From Sphingopyxis sp. H053 (GTDB taxonomy: Bacteria; Pseudomonadota; Alphaproteobacteria; Sphingomonadales; Sphingomonadaceae), in contig NZ_LNRU01000013.1 of the NCBI RefSeq assembly GCF_001468225.1, positions 1 to 64,000 of the forward strand: 64,000 nucleotides of DNA, read 5' to 3'. The first letter of the stretch is position 1, and each line of letters opens with the position of its first letter. Position numbers and translations under genes: made by a program. Shown here piece after piece: positions 51,681-59,421 of this stretch. Under the pieces are notes generated by a model, which was not told the DNA's origin, ran no database searches, and saw only the letters and a program-made list of their open reading frames with translations.

Positions 51681-51757
51681 CGGAATATCCACAAACTATG
51701 GTCTTGCGCCGCCGGTCGGCTAGGCGCGCACCATCATTCCGCATGTGACCCCAGAAT

Positions 51758-51813
51758 GCCCGGCGCTTTCGCGCCGGGCGAAAATTTGGAGGAACGGGCG
51801 TAGCCGTTCCTCC
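51758..51813. terminator. pair of strong hairpins between convergent RHH and parB genes
   Basis: GCCCGGCGC-TTTC-GCGCCGGGC (51758-51779) is followed by GAAAATTT. The second is GGAGGAACGG-GCGTAG-CCGTTCCTCC (51788-51813), perfect 10-bp arms. They can end transcripts from both sides. Confidence 0.7.
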
Positions 51814-51834
51814 AACGATGATAGCGAAAGCCGA

Positions 51835-53589
51835 TCAGGCCGCTTGGCGCATCTCCGGCTCTTCCTCGATCTGTGCCGGGGTCAGAAGCGGGGCGATGCG
51901 CGCGCTCCGCTCGACGCAGCCGATACCGCCACGATCCCTGTAGCCCGAAGGCGGGAAGGCGAAGTATTTGGGAAGCCAGCCCTCCACTTTCGCCCGGCCA
52001 TTGCTGCCCGTGAGGCAATCGACAAGAATGCCGCGCTGCACCTTGGCCGTGGTGTCTGCATTGGCCTCGGCAACATCATCACCCGCAACCTCGGCAACGA
52101 TGGCGGTGAGCAATTGCTTGTCGCGGATCAGGTCGGGCAACACCGTGTCATCCTGCCAGCAAGCGCGCATGTCGGTGCCGAGCAACCGGCCTAGCATGTC
52201 GATCTCGGCGCTGGCGACGGCAAGCGTCTCGCCCATGACCACGGGAAGGATGCTCATCACCGCCTCGTCGGACAGCGCAGCCAAGCGGACGAACAGCCCC
52301 GCAACACCATGTTCGCCATCATAGCCGCCGGTCACCGTCGGCGTTTCAGCGTCGAAACCGAGCAGTGCGAGCACCTCGCGTCGCTTCGTGTCGAACGCCG
52401 CTTCGCTTTGCGAAACCTCGACGCTCTCGGCAATCGCATCGCTGGCTGCGCGCTGCTTCTCGACATCGACCCGCCACAGCGGCGAACCGACGATGGCATG
52501 GGCGACGATCATGCGAAGCGCGATGCCCGGTTCGGACAACAGCGAGGCACGAACTGCGACATGGCGATGGAGGTCAATATAGTTGCCGAGTGCTGCACTG
52601 ACCTCGGGCCGCGCCGGCTTGGCGGCATCGGAACCCATTTCACCCTTGGCCCGCCGCCGCGCCTCCTTGTTGGTGATATAACCTTCGTGGAAGGCAACCT
52701 CGCCGCGATGGCTGACGGTCACGAAGATTTTGCCGCCCTTCTTCTTCGGGCAGCGTTCATACTCCCAGCGATCGAAGTAGGCGCCGCGCTCCATGACGAC
52801 GTCATCGGACCAGCCGGTGTCGTGATAGAAGCTGACCTGCTTCTCGACCTCGGCCATCTGCGCGGTCCAGAAAACTTCGCTATCGGCAAAATAGCGGTCC
52901 TCATCATACAAGTCAGAGACAATCTCGCCGGGGTAACCCGCGAGGTCGAACATCGCTACCTTGGTCGCAATCGCGCTGCCGCCGAACAGCCATGCTTTGA
53001 GCTGGCTCCCTGTAGGCGCGCGCTTCTCCGGACAATCGACGAGCGCCAGCCAGTCACGCTGCTGCGTCTTCGATGCGAGGGTCAGGTGCCTCATGGTGAC
53101 GACATCGACCTTCTCGGTCCGATACATGGTGCGGATGCGAGGTAGCAGGTTGCCGATCGCGAGCGTCCGCTTGACCTGCAATGAGGTGAGGCCGAAGGTC
53201 AGCTCGATATCTTCGATGCTCCGGCCTTCGCGAACAAGTCGGGTGAAAGCTTCGCAGCGATTGATCTCGTCGGGGTCGAGGCGGGCGATATTCTCGATCA
53301 GCGAAGCTTCCAAGGCCGCCGCATCATCACCGGCTTCCATGACCGCGCAGGGCAGCGGGTCCATACCATCCTGCTCTCCGGCGATGGTAAGGGCTGCATG
53401 ATAGCGCCGTTTGCCCGCAACGATCTCATAGGTGCCTTCCGCACCGCTCGGCCTGACGATCAGCGGCACGAGGATGCCTCGCGCCCGGACCGACGGCAGG
53501 ATATTGGTAAGGTCCGGCTTCTTCGTGACCCCGCGCATGTTGGCGGGCGAAACCGAAAGATGTGCGATGTCGATATGCTTGAGTTCCAT
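51835..53589 (-). CDS. parB: ParB/Srx-type plasmid or element partition-like protein
   Basis: 584 residues from ATG 53589. The N-terminal ParB/Srx domain has LSVSPANMRGV, RARGILVPLIVRP, YEIVAGKRRYHAAL and LPCAVM, then SLIENIARLDPDEINRCEAF, and a KorB-type HTH EDIELTFGLTSLQVKRTLAIG. The long C-terminal part (about 250-584) is not typical of chromosomal ParB and is shared with proteins on sphingomonad mobile elements. No ParA is adjacent. It is preceded by an unusually structured ~700-bp leader. Probable role in element maintenance or regulation. Confidence 0.85.
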   Translation of the reverse strand: MELKHIDIAHLSVSPANMRGVTKKPDLTNILPSVRARGILVPLIVRPSGAEGTYEIVAGKRRYHAALTIAGEQDGMDPLPCAVMEAGDDAAALEASLIENIARLDPDEINRCEAFTRLVREGRSIEDIELTFGLTSLQVKRTLAIGNLLPRIRTMYRTEKVDVVTMRHLTLASKTQQRDWLALVDCPEKRAPTGSQLKAWLFGGSAIATKVAMFDLAGYPGEIVSDLYDEDRYFADSEVFWTAQMAEVEKQVSFYHDTGWSDDVVMERGAYFDRWEYERCPKKKGGKIFVTVSHRGEVAFHEGYITNKEARRRAKGEMGSDAAKPARPEVSAALGNYIDLHRHVAVRASLLSEPGIALRMIVAHAIVGSPLWRVDVEKQRAASDAIAESVEVSQSEAAFDTKRREVLALLGFDAETPTVTGGYDGEHGVAGLFVRLAALSDEAVMSILPVVMGETLAVASAEIDMLGRLLGTDMRACWQDDTVLPDLIRDKQLLTAIVAEVAGDDVAEANADTTAKVQRGILVDCLTGSNGRAKVEGWLPKYFAFPPSGYRDRGGIGCVERSARIAPLLTPAQIEEEPEMRQAA

Positions 53590-53658
53590 GATCTCTCTCC
53601 TTTGCTCTTCAACCACCGCAGCCCCGGCTGAGCGGGGTGGGCGTCGAGAGCGACCGGA

Positions 53659-53745
53659 GAGGCCCGCCATCAAGGCAGGGCGCACCCGAAGGGTCGGAAC
53701 AAGGTGGAGAACCCCGCAGGGGTTGCGCCCTGCCGGGCGGGCCTC
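53659..53745 (-). ncRNA. structured leader candidate upstream of parB
   Basis: Outer stem GAGGCCCGCC (53659-53668) with GGCGGGCCTC (53736-53745), a 5-nt bulge, then inner stem GGCAGGGCGCA (53674-53684) with TGCGCCCTGCC (53724-53734). The loop holds two mini-hairpins, CCCGAAGGG and CCCCGCAGGGG. All stems are perfect. It lies 70-156 nt upstream of the parB start, on the parB leader strand or as an independent RNA; strand is not proven. Confidence 0.5.
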
Positions 53746-54325
53746 AGAGGAGAGCGACGACCACCTCGCACGGCCGGAGGCCCACGCCAGCGCGCAAAGC
53801 GCGATGACCTTCGGGCCGGGGCCATGCTCCGGCCCCTCGCGTCAGTCGATCGTCACGGCTTCAGCCGACGAGACGGCGCAGAGCGGCGGCTCGGTGGAGC
53901 GAAGCGGAATAGAGCACGACCGCCGCAGGCGGGACGCAAAGCTCGACGTATCGGCACCGGAATACGCCTGATCGGCACTGAAATGCCTCCCCCATTGCAC
54001 GCGTCGGGCAAGGTGAGGCAGCCTGGCGCATAGCGGGCAGACCACCGGACAGGAGGTATGCGAGATATGCGAACGGAAATCGCAAGCCGATCGTTGATCC
54101 ACGCCTCCGTCACGAGACGATGCGGTTCGTTCCAATGCTTTCCTATTGCCGCTTGTTGGCGCCGCGAGCCGCCGATTGGGCGACATTGTTCTCTAACGCC
54201 TGTTTTTGCACCCTATGGTGCGATGGTACGGAGATGCAGCGAAAAGGCACTTGCAAGACGGACGTCTATCATTGCAACCTGCCGCCAGGGAGCGTCGTCA
54301 ACCATTAGGTGTTGGAGGTAATCCC
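53746..54325. other. non-coding GC-rich region between parB leader and alpA
   Basis: No reading frame with normal composition is seen. Further hairpins include GGGGCC-ATGCTCC-GGCCCC at 53818-53836. The direct repeat AGAGCGAC occurs at 53647 and 53751, flanking the nested stem. The alpA ribosome-binding site GGAGG (54315 region) is at the right end. Confidence 0.55.
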
Positions 54326-54556
54326 GTGTCCGCTCCCGAAAGAATCGTCCGTCTCAAGACCGTACTCGACCGCACCGGGCTTTCGCGCTCGACCATCTAC
54401 CGCAAGATGGCCGAGGGCACCTTCCCGCCGCAGTTGAAGATCGGCGTCCACGGCGCCGGCTGGCATGAATCGGCCATCGATCGCTGGATCGCCAACCCCG
54501 CCGCCTATCGCCCGGACAATGACAATGACGTGGAGCGCGGCGATGCACGAGGATGA
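54326..54556 (+). CDS. AlpA-family excisionase-like regulator
   Basis: 76 residues from GTG 54326 (GGAGG eight bases upstream). The HTH LKTVLDRTGLSRSTIYRKMA followed by GTFPPQLKIG and GWHESAIDRWI is the AlpA/MerR-like signature. In phage and integrative elements AlpA proteins control the integrase or act as excision factors. The serine recombinase lies 270 bp downstream on the same strand, with one small gene in between, so these three form the integration/excision operon. Confidence 0.9.
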   Translation: MSAPERIVRLKTVLDRTGLSRSTIYRKMAEGTFPPQLKIGVHGAGWHESAIDRWIANPAAYRPDNDNDVERGDARG

Positions 54557-54749
54557 TCCGCTGCCGAAGGGGCACATTGCCCCCGCCAATGACAATGCGC
54601 CCTTGCTTCGCTCGGCCAAGGTCGATGCCGCGCTGACACGCATCGCCGAAGCGATCGGGCGGCATGTCGCCCGCGAGCACATCCGGGCGCGGAAAGCGGC
54701 CAACGACAATGAGCCGGGCGGCAGAAACCCGAGCCCCCTAAAGCGTTGA
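54543..54749 (+). CDS. small hypothetical protein between alpA and the recombinase
   Basis: 68 residues from ATG 54543, overlapping alpA by 14 bp. Contains two ANDN motifs (IAPANDNAP near the start and AANDNEPGG near the end) around a helix VDAALTRIAEAIGRHVARE. Similar short ANDN proteins accompany serine recombinases in alphaproteobacterial elements. Function unknown; co-translation suggests a role with the recombinase. Confidence 0.65.
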   Translation: MHEDDPLPKGHIAPANDNAPLLRSAKVDAALTRIAEAIGRHVAREHIRARKAANDNEPGGRNPSPLKR

Positions 54750-54828
54750 CGCTAGGGGCTCCGGGCGCGACACTGTCTTATCGGTTGTGCGGGGCCTTGT
54801 GTTTCCGCCTTTCCAGAAGGACGATGCC

Positions 54829-56463
54829 ATGATCCGCGCCGCGCTCTACGCCCGCTATTCCTCCGACCAGCAAAGCTCGGCGTCGATCGCCGACCAGCAG
54901 CGCATCTGTCGCGAGCGCGCGGAGCGGGAGAGGTGGCAACTCGTCGGCAGCTATGAGGATGCCGCCATCTCGGGCGCGAGCATGATCCTGCGGCCCGGTA
55001 TTCAGTCGCTGCTCGCCGATGCGCAGGCTGGGAAGTTCGATATTGTCGTCGCCGAGGCGCTTGACCGCGTGTCGCGCGATCAGGCCGATGTCGCGACGCT
55101 CTTCAAGCATCTCCAGTTCGCGCGCGTGCCGCTCGTGACGCTCGCCGAAGGCGAGATTTCAGAGCTGCATGTCGGGCTCAAGGGCACGATGAACGCGCTG
55201 TTCCTCAAAGACCTCGCGAAGAAGACGCATCGCGGTCTGCGCGGGCGCGTCGAGAAAGGCTTCTCCGCAGGCGCGGTCGGCTATGGCTACCGCATGGTCC
55301 GGCGTCTCACCAGCGAGGGCGAACTGGTGCGAGGAGAACGCGAGATCGATCCCGTCGAAGCGCTCGTCATCGAACGCATCTTCACCGAGTTCGCAGCGGG
55401 GAAGAGTCCGGGCGCGATTGCTCGCGACCTTAATGCCGATGGCGTCACAGGCCCGGCAGGAAAGCCATGGCGCGACACGAGCATCCGCGGTGACGTGCGC
55501 CGGGGAACAGGCATTCTCAACAACGAGCTTTATGTCGGCGTGCGCGCTTGGAACCACAAGCATAGCGTCAAGGACCCGAGCACGGGCAAGGAGGTCATGC
55601 GCCTCAATCCCGAATCCGAATGGCTGAGGAATGCGGTGCCCGAGCTGCGCATCGTAAGCGATGATCTGTGGCAGGCCGCGAAGCGCCAGCAACAAGCGCT
55701 GGCCGAACGCTATACGGCGGTCAAGGAAGCCGCGCAGTCTCGAAGTGCGCAGGGTCTGCGGCGTCCGGCCTATCTGCTCTCGGGATTGCTGGAATGCGGC
55801 GTCTGTGGTGAGACCTATGCAATCGTCGTCGGCGATCGATACGGCTGTGTCGGGCATCATCGCCGGGGCTCGTGCACCAATAACCGGACGATCCGCCGCG
55901 AGGACCTCGAAAGCCGCGCGCTCGCGGGTATCGCCGAGAGGCTGGTATCGGCCGACAAGATCGAGGCCGCGGTTGCTGCCTATGCTGCATATATCAACCG
56001 CCAGAACCGTGAGCGACGCATTCAGGCCGATGCCGACCGGCGCGGGCTGGCCCGGATCGAGCGGGCGGTCGCGGGGATCATGGTGGCGATCGAGGACGGG
56101 CTGTATCAGCCCGCCATGAAGGCGCGCATGGCCGAGCTCGATCGCGAGAAAGCCGAAATCACCGCGCGGCTTGCCGAGGCGCCCGCCGATGTTCCCGACG
56201 TGCATCCCGGCATCGCCGAAATCTACAAGCGCAAGGTCGCGGCGCTGACCGACACGCTCGCAGACCCGAACACGCGGCTTGACGCTTCAAGCGACATTCG
56301 TTCGCTAGTCGGCAAAATCGTGCTGCATCCCGGCGGGAAGCGCGGCGAGGTCCACGCCACGCTTCACGGCTCGCTCATGGGCATTCTTGACTTCGTGAAC
56401 GACAACCCGCAGCCCCGCGCCACCCGAGTTATAACAAAGGCGTCCCCGGGTTCGCGGGGATGA
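54829..56463 (+). CDS. large serine recombinase (integrase/resolvase family)
   Basis: 544 residues from ATG 54829 (AAGGA upstream). The resolvase domain starts AALYARYSSDQQSSASIADQ, with catalytic Ser11, and contains AEALDRVSRDQADV. The recombinase domain follows (GYGYRMVRRL, then SPGAIARDLNADG). A zinc ribbon CGVCGETY...YGCVGHHRRGSC lies near 335 and a coiled-coil region after it. The last 12 codons and the stop lie inside the right boundary repeat (56425-56467), so the C-terminus is completed by host sequence. It presumably integrates and excises the island at the palindromic site. Confidence 0.93.
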   Translation: MIRAALYARYSSDQQSSASIADQQRICRERAERERWQLVGSYEDAAISGASMILRPGIQSLLADAQAGKFDIVVAEALDRVSRDQADVATLFKHLQFARVPLVTLAEGEISELHVGLKGTMNALFLKDLAKKTHRGLRGRVEKGFSAGAVGYGYRMVRRLTSEGELVRGEREIDPVEALVIERIFTEFAAGKSPGAIARDLNADGVTGPAGKPWRDTSIRGDVRRGTGILNNELYVGVRAWNHKHSVKDPSTGKEVMRLNPESEWLRNAVPELRIVSDDLWQAAKRQQQALAERYTAVKEAAQSRSAQGLRRPAYLLSGLLECGVCGETYAIVVGDRYGCVGHHRRGSCTNNRTIRREDLESRALAGIAERLVSADKIEAAVAAYAAYINRQNRERRIQADADRRGLARIERAVAGIMVAIEDGLYQPAMKARMAELDREKAEITARLAEAPADVPDVHPGIAEIYKRKVAALTDTLADPNTRLDASSDIRSLVGKIVLHPGGKRGEVHATLHGSLMGILDFVNDNPQPRATRVITKASPGSRG

Positions 56464-56467
56464 CGAA
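56425..56467. repeat. right half of the split REP hairpin (putative right attachment half-site)
   Basis: Starts CGAGTTATAAC and ends GGGGATGACGAA; the inverted counterpart of 24683-24725, with seven mismatches over 43 nt. It also encodes the final 12 codons and stop of the recombinase. Confidence 0.7.
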
Positions 56468-56527
56468 AATGGGATGGCAACTTCCCACCCCAAAGCCGAC
56501 AATCGCTCTTCTGCTTCGCAGCCCGCC

Positions 56528-57232
56528 TCAGCGTTTGGCGTGCTGGCGGTCGCCCCACAGGATCGCGCGGTGCTCGTCGGTGAAGCCCGTCAGCCCGCCC
56601 TCGATCGTCTCGGCGCGTGCGACGCCGACCGTCATCCCTTCGGCGACCGCCGGGCGTTCGAGCATCGCGGCGCCCCAGCGATCGACATTGGGGAAGCGCC
56701 CGGCCTTTTCGATGAGCTGGCGACGCAGATAGGGCAGGGTCGCCATGTCGGCGATGCTATAGTCGTCGCCGGCAAGCCACGCGGCCTCGCCGAGACGCTT
56801 GTCGATCACCATCATCAGCCGGTCGACCTCGCGGCTGTAGCGCGCGATCGCATATTCGTGTCGATCCTTGGCATAGTGCGTGAAATGCGCTTCCTGCCCG
56901 AACATCGGGCCGACCCCCGACACCTGGAACATCAGCCATTGCCAGCAGATCGCGCGCCCCGCCGGATCGGTCGGCATGAAGCGCCCGGTCTTTTCGGCGA
57001 GATAGAGCAGGATCGCGCCGGTTTCCCACAACACAAACCGCGCGCCGCCGGGCCCCTCTTCATCGACGATCACCGGCGTCTTGTTGTTCGGGTTGAGCGC
57101 GAGGAACTCGGGCGTCAACTGATCGCCCGCAAGAATGTCGATATATTCGAGCCGCCATTCGAGCCCCATTTCGAGGAGCGCGATCGCGATCTTGCGCGCA
57201 TTGGGGGTCGGGCCACCATAGAGCGTGATCAT
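56528..57232 (-). CDS. glutathione S-transferase (TPNxxK subfamily)
   Basis: 234 residues, MITLYGGPTPNARKIAIALL, then GDQLTPEFLALNPNNKTPVIVD, WETGAILLYLAEKTG and YSIADMATLPYL. It belongs to the same subfamily as the GSTs at 20193 and 23899 but is more diverged. ATG 57232 is 4 bp after the CoA-transferase stop (GGGAGG inside that gene's end). It is the first host gene right of the island, co-transcribed with the CoA-transferase from operator 7. Substrate unknown. Confidence 0.92.
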   Translation of the reverse strand: MITLYGGPTPNARKIAIALLEMGLEWRLEYIDILAGDQLTPEFLALNPNNKTPVIVDEEGPGGARFVLWETGAILLYLAEKTGRFMPTDPAGRAICWQWLMFQVSGVGPMFGQEAHFTHYAKDRHEYAIARYSREVDRLMMVIDKRLGEAAWLAGDDYSIADMATLPYLRRQLIEKAGRFPNVDRWGAAMLERPAVAEGMTVGVARAETIEGGLTGFTDEHRAILWGDRQHAKR

Positions 57233-57236
57233 CGCG

Positions 57237-58400
57237 TCAGGCCTCCCGTCCAAGCCAGCGTTTCAGTACGTCGGCGCTATCCTGTCCGACCGTCAGCGGG
57301 GCAGGGCGGCGAACGCTGCCCGGCGTCGCTGACAATTTGGGAAACACCCCCTGCATCGTGACCTCGCCGAACTCGTCGTCGGCGACCGTCACCAGCGCAT
57401 CGCGCGCGGCGAAATGCGGGTCAGCCATCATGTCCTCGGCATCGAAGACGCGACCCGCGGGAACCCCCGCTTCGACCATCTTCGCTTCGAGTTCGGCGAT
57501 CGTCAGCGTGCTCGTCCATTCACCGATCAGCACGTCGAGCTCCTCCTGCCGCACCCCGCGCGCGCGATGCGTCGCATAACGCGCGTCGCTCGCGAGTTCG
57601 GGGCGCCCCATTGCGGCGGCCAGGCGCGCGAAGACGCCGTCCTGATTGGCACCGATCAGATATTCGCCGTCCTTGCACGGATAGACGTTCGACGGTGCGA
57701 TCGCGGGCAGCGTCGATCCGGTGCGGCGGCGCTTGGTGCCGCTCGCCGAATAGTCGGACACGGTCGATTCCATCACCTGCAGCACCGCTTCATAGAGCGC
57801 CGAATCGACGATCTGGCCTTCGCCCGTCTTGCTGCGGTGGTGGAGGGCGGCGAGCGCGCCCATGCAACCGTAAGTGGCGGCGAGCGTGTCGCCGATCGAG
57901 ACCCCCATGCGTGCAGGCGGCAGGTCGGGATAGCCGACGATGCCGCGCCACCCGCCCATCGCCTCGCCGATGCCGCCGAAACCGGCGCGCGACGAATAGG
58001 GACCGGTCTGGCCATAGCCCGACACGCGCACGACGATCAGCCCGGGATTGGTCTTGCGTAGTTCGGCGGGGTCGAGATTCCATTTCTCGAGCGTGCCGGG
58101 ACGGAAATTCTCGATCAATATATCGGCCTTGGCGATCAGCTCGCGCGCGAGCGCCTGGCCTTCCTCCGACCGCAAATCGACCGCCACCGAATATTTGTTG
58201 CGCGCGATCACGCGCCACCAGCTCGGTTTGTCGCCCTGGCCCCAGTTGCGCATCTGGTCGCCGGTCTCCGGCGGTTCGAGCTTGACGATCTCGGCGCCCA
58301 TGTCGCCGAGAAGCTGGCCGCAGAAGGGACCGGCGATGAGCTGCCCCATCTCGACGACCCTGATGCCTTCCAGCGCGCCCCCGCTGCCCGTCTCGCTCAT
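57237..58400 (-). CDS. CaiB/BaiF-family (class III) CoA-transferase
   Basis: 387 residues from ATG 58400 (AAGGA upstream). Class III signatures: GIRVVEMGQLIAGPFCGQLL, GAEIVKLEPPETGDQMRNW, RNKYSVAVDLRSEEGQ, IENFRPGTLEKW, and GYGQTGPYSSRAGF, with the catalytic Asp expected ~20-40 residues after. The C-domain has DPHFAARDALV. It moves CoA between acids, or acts as a racemase or hydrolase in some members. Divergent from the HMG-CoA-lyase-like gene across operator 7 and followed by a GST. It fits activation of a pathway acid without ATP. Confidence 0.92.
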   Translation of the reverse strand: MSETGSGGALEGIRVVEMGQLIAGPFCGQLLGDMGAEIVKLEPPETGDQMRNWGQGDKPSWWRVIARNKYSVAVDLRSEEGQALARELIAKADILIENFRPGTLEKWNLDPAELRKTNPGLIVVRVSGYGQTGPYSSRAGFGGIGEAMGGWRGIVGYPDLPPARMGVSIGDTLAATYGCMGALAALHHRSKTGEGQIVDSALYEAVLQVMESTVSDYSASGTKRRRTGSTLPAIAPSNVYPCKDGEYLIGANQDGVFARLAAAMGRPELASDARYATHRARGVRQEELDVLIGEWTSTLTIAELEAKMVEAGVPAGRVFDAEDMMADPHFAARDALVTVADDEFGEVTMQGVFPKLSATPGSVRRPAPLTVGQDSADVLKRWLGREA

Positions 58401-58459
58401 ATCGTTCCTTTCGCGGCCGACTCTGGTAAGACGACCTGCCTCGCCCATGGCCTTTGTAT

Positions 58460-58475
58460 ACTTAGAATGCTATGT
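58460..58475. promoter_or_regulatory. cluster operator 7 (CoA-transferase / HMG-CoA lyase-like)
   Basis: ACTTAG-AATG-CTATGT: perfect left half, two mismatches in the right half. It lies between two divergent genes on the right side of the island, linking that side to the same regulon. Confidence 0.58.
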
Positions 58476-58518
58476 AATTTTCAACCTGCTAAATGACTCG
58501 GGATAATCGGGACGCAAG

Positions 58519-59421
58519 ATGTTGAAAAATCATGCTGTGGAACTGGTCGAGGTCGGCCCGCGCGACGGGCTTCAGAATGAAGCGGCGATCGTTTCGACCG
58601 CCGACAAGCTGGAGCTGATCCGCCGTGCGATCGATTATGGTGTCCGCCGTATCGAGGTGACGAGCTTCGTCAATCCGAAGAAGGTGCCGCAGCTCGCCGA
58701 CGCCGAGGAGCTGGTGGCGATGCTGCCCGACCGCGACGACGTGACCTGGATCGGGCTCGTCCTCAATCGCCGCGGCGCCGAGCGCGCGCTCGCTACCGGT
58801 CGGATCGACGAATTGGGTGCGGTGTGCGTGACGAGCGATAGTTTCGGCATCCGCAATCAAGGGCAAAGCTCGGACGAATCGCTCGCCGCCGCGATGGAGA
58901 TCGTCGCGCTGGCGAAAGCGGCGGGGCGCAGCGGCCAGATCACGATCGCGACCGCCTTCGGCTGCCCGTTCGAGGGCAAGGTCGCGATCGATCGCGTCGT
59001 CGAAATGGCGAAGCGCGCCGCCGATGCTTCCCCACGCGAAATAGCGCTCGCCGATACGATCGGCGTCGGCGTGCCCGCGCAGGTTTCCGAGATGGTGGGC
59101 CGCGTGCGCGAGGCGGTCGGCGACCTGCCCGTGCGCGTCCATTTCCACAACACGCGCGGCACCGGCGTCGCGAATGTCTGGGCGGCGGTGAACGAAGGCG
59201 CGGCGACGGTCGATGCGTCGCTCGGCGGGCTCGGCGGCTGTCCCTTCGCGCCCGGCGCGGCGGGCAATGTCGCGACCGAGGATGTGATCTACATGCTCGA
59301 ACAGTGTGGCATCCGGACGGGCGTGACGCTGCCGCAGGTCGTCGAGGCGGCCGGGTGGCTCACCGGCGTGATGGGCCGTCCGCTCCCGGCGATGGTCAGC
59401 AAGGCGCCCGCCTTTCCCTAG
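58519..59421 (+). CDS. hydroxymethylglutaryl-CoA lyase-like enzyme
   Basis: 300 residues, TIM-barrel of the HMGL family. Arg15 and Asp16 in EVGPRDGLQNE, metal-binding His208 and His210 in VHFHNTRG, and the catalytic Cys241 in GLGGCPFAPGAAGN are all present. It should cleave a 3-hydroxy-3-methyl(alkyl)-acyl-CoA to an acyl-CoA or acetoacetate-type product and acetyl-CoA. In a cluster with acyl-CoA ligases, acyl-CoA dehydrogenases and a CoA-transferase it probably performs a terminal cleavage. The stop overlaps the convergent EamA gene stop by 4 bp. Confidence 0.92.
   Translation: MLKNHAVELVEVGPRDGLQNEAAIVSTADKLELIRRAIDYGVRRIEVTSFVNPKKVPQLADAEELVAMLPDRDDVTWIGLVLNRRGAERALATGRIDELGAVCVTSDSFGIRNQGQSSDESLAAAMEIVALAKAAGRSGQITIATAFGCPFEGKVAIDRVVEMAKRAADASPREIALADTIGVGVPAQVSEMVGRVREAVGDLPVRVHFHNTRGTGVANVWAAVNEGAATVDASLGGLGGCPFAPGAAGNVATEDVIYMLEQCGIRTGVTLPQVVEAAGWLTGVMGRPLPAMVSKAPAFP

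Larger units (their letters stand above)
24726..56424. mobile_element. putative 31.7-kb integrative mobilisable element inserted in a REP hairpin
   Basis: The block is bounded by inverted halves ending GTTATAACTCG and starting CGAGTTATAAC. Joined with a shared CG they would make the 20-bp palindrome GTTATAACTCGAGTTATAAC. A large serine recombinase lies at the right edge, and the operator-bearing catabolic cluster continues on both sides. Contents: sulfotransferase, autotransporter, receivers, nhaA, DUF6118, traA-oriT-traCD, MucR, sigma factors, ParB, AlpA. No VirB/TraG genes were seen. The right part (43-56.4 kb) is certainly element-like; whether 24.7-43 kb belongs to the same insertion is inference from the boundary repeats. 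Confidence 0.6.

Noticed and set aside
54058..54321. An 87-codon plus-strand frame before alpA with AGGAGG near its start
   Set aside because: Spacing to the first ATG is only one base, and the product is Arg/Cys/Ser-rich with no family features.
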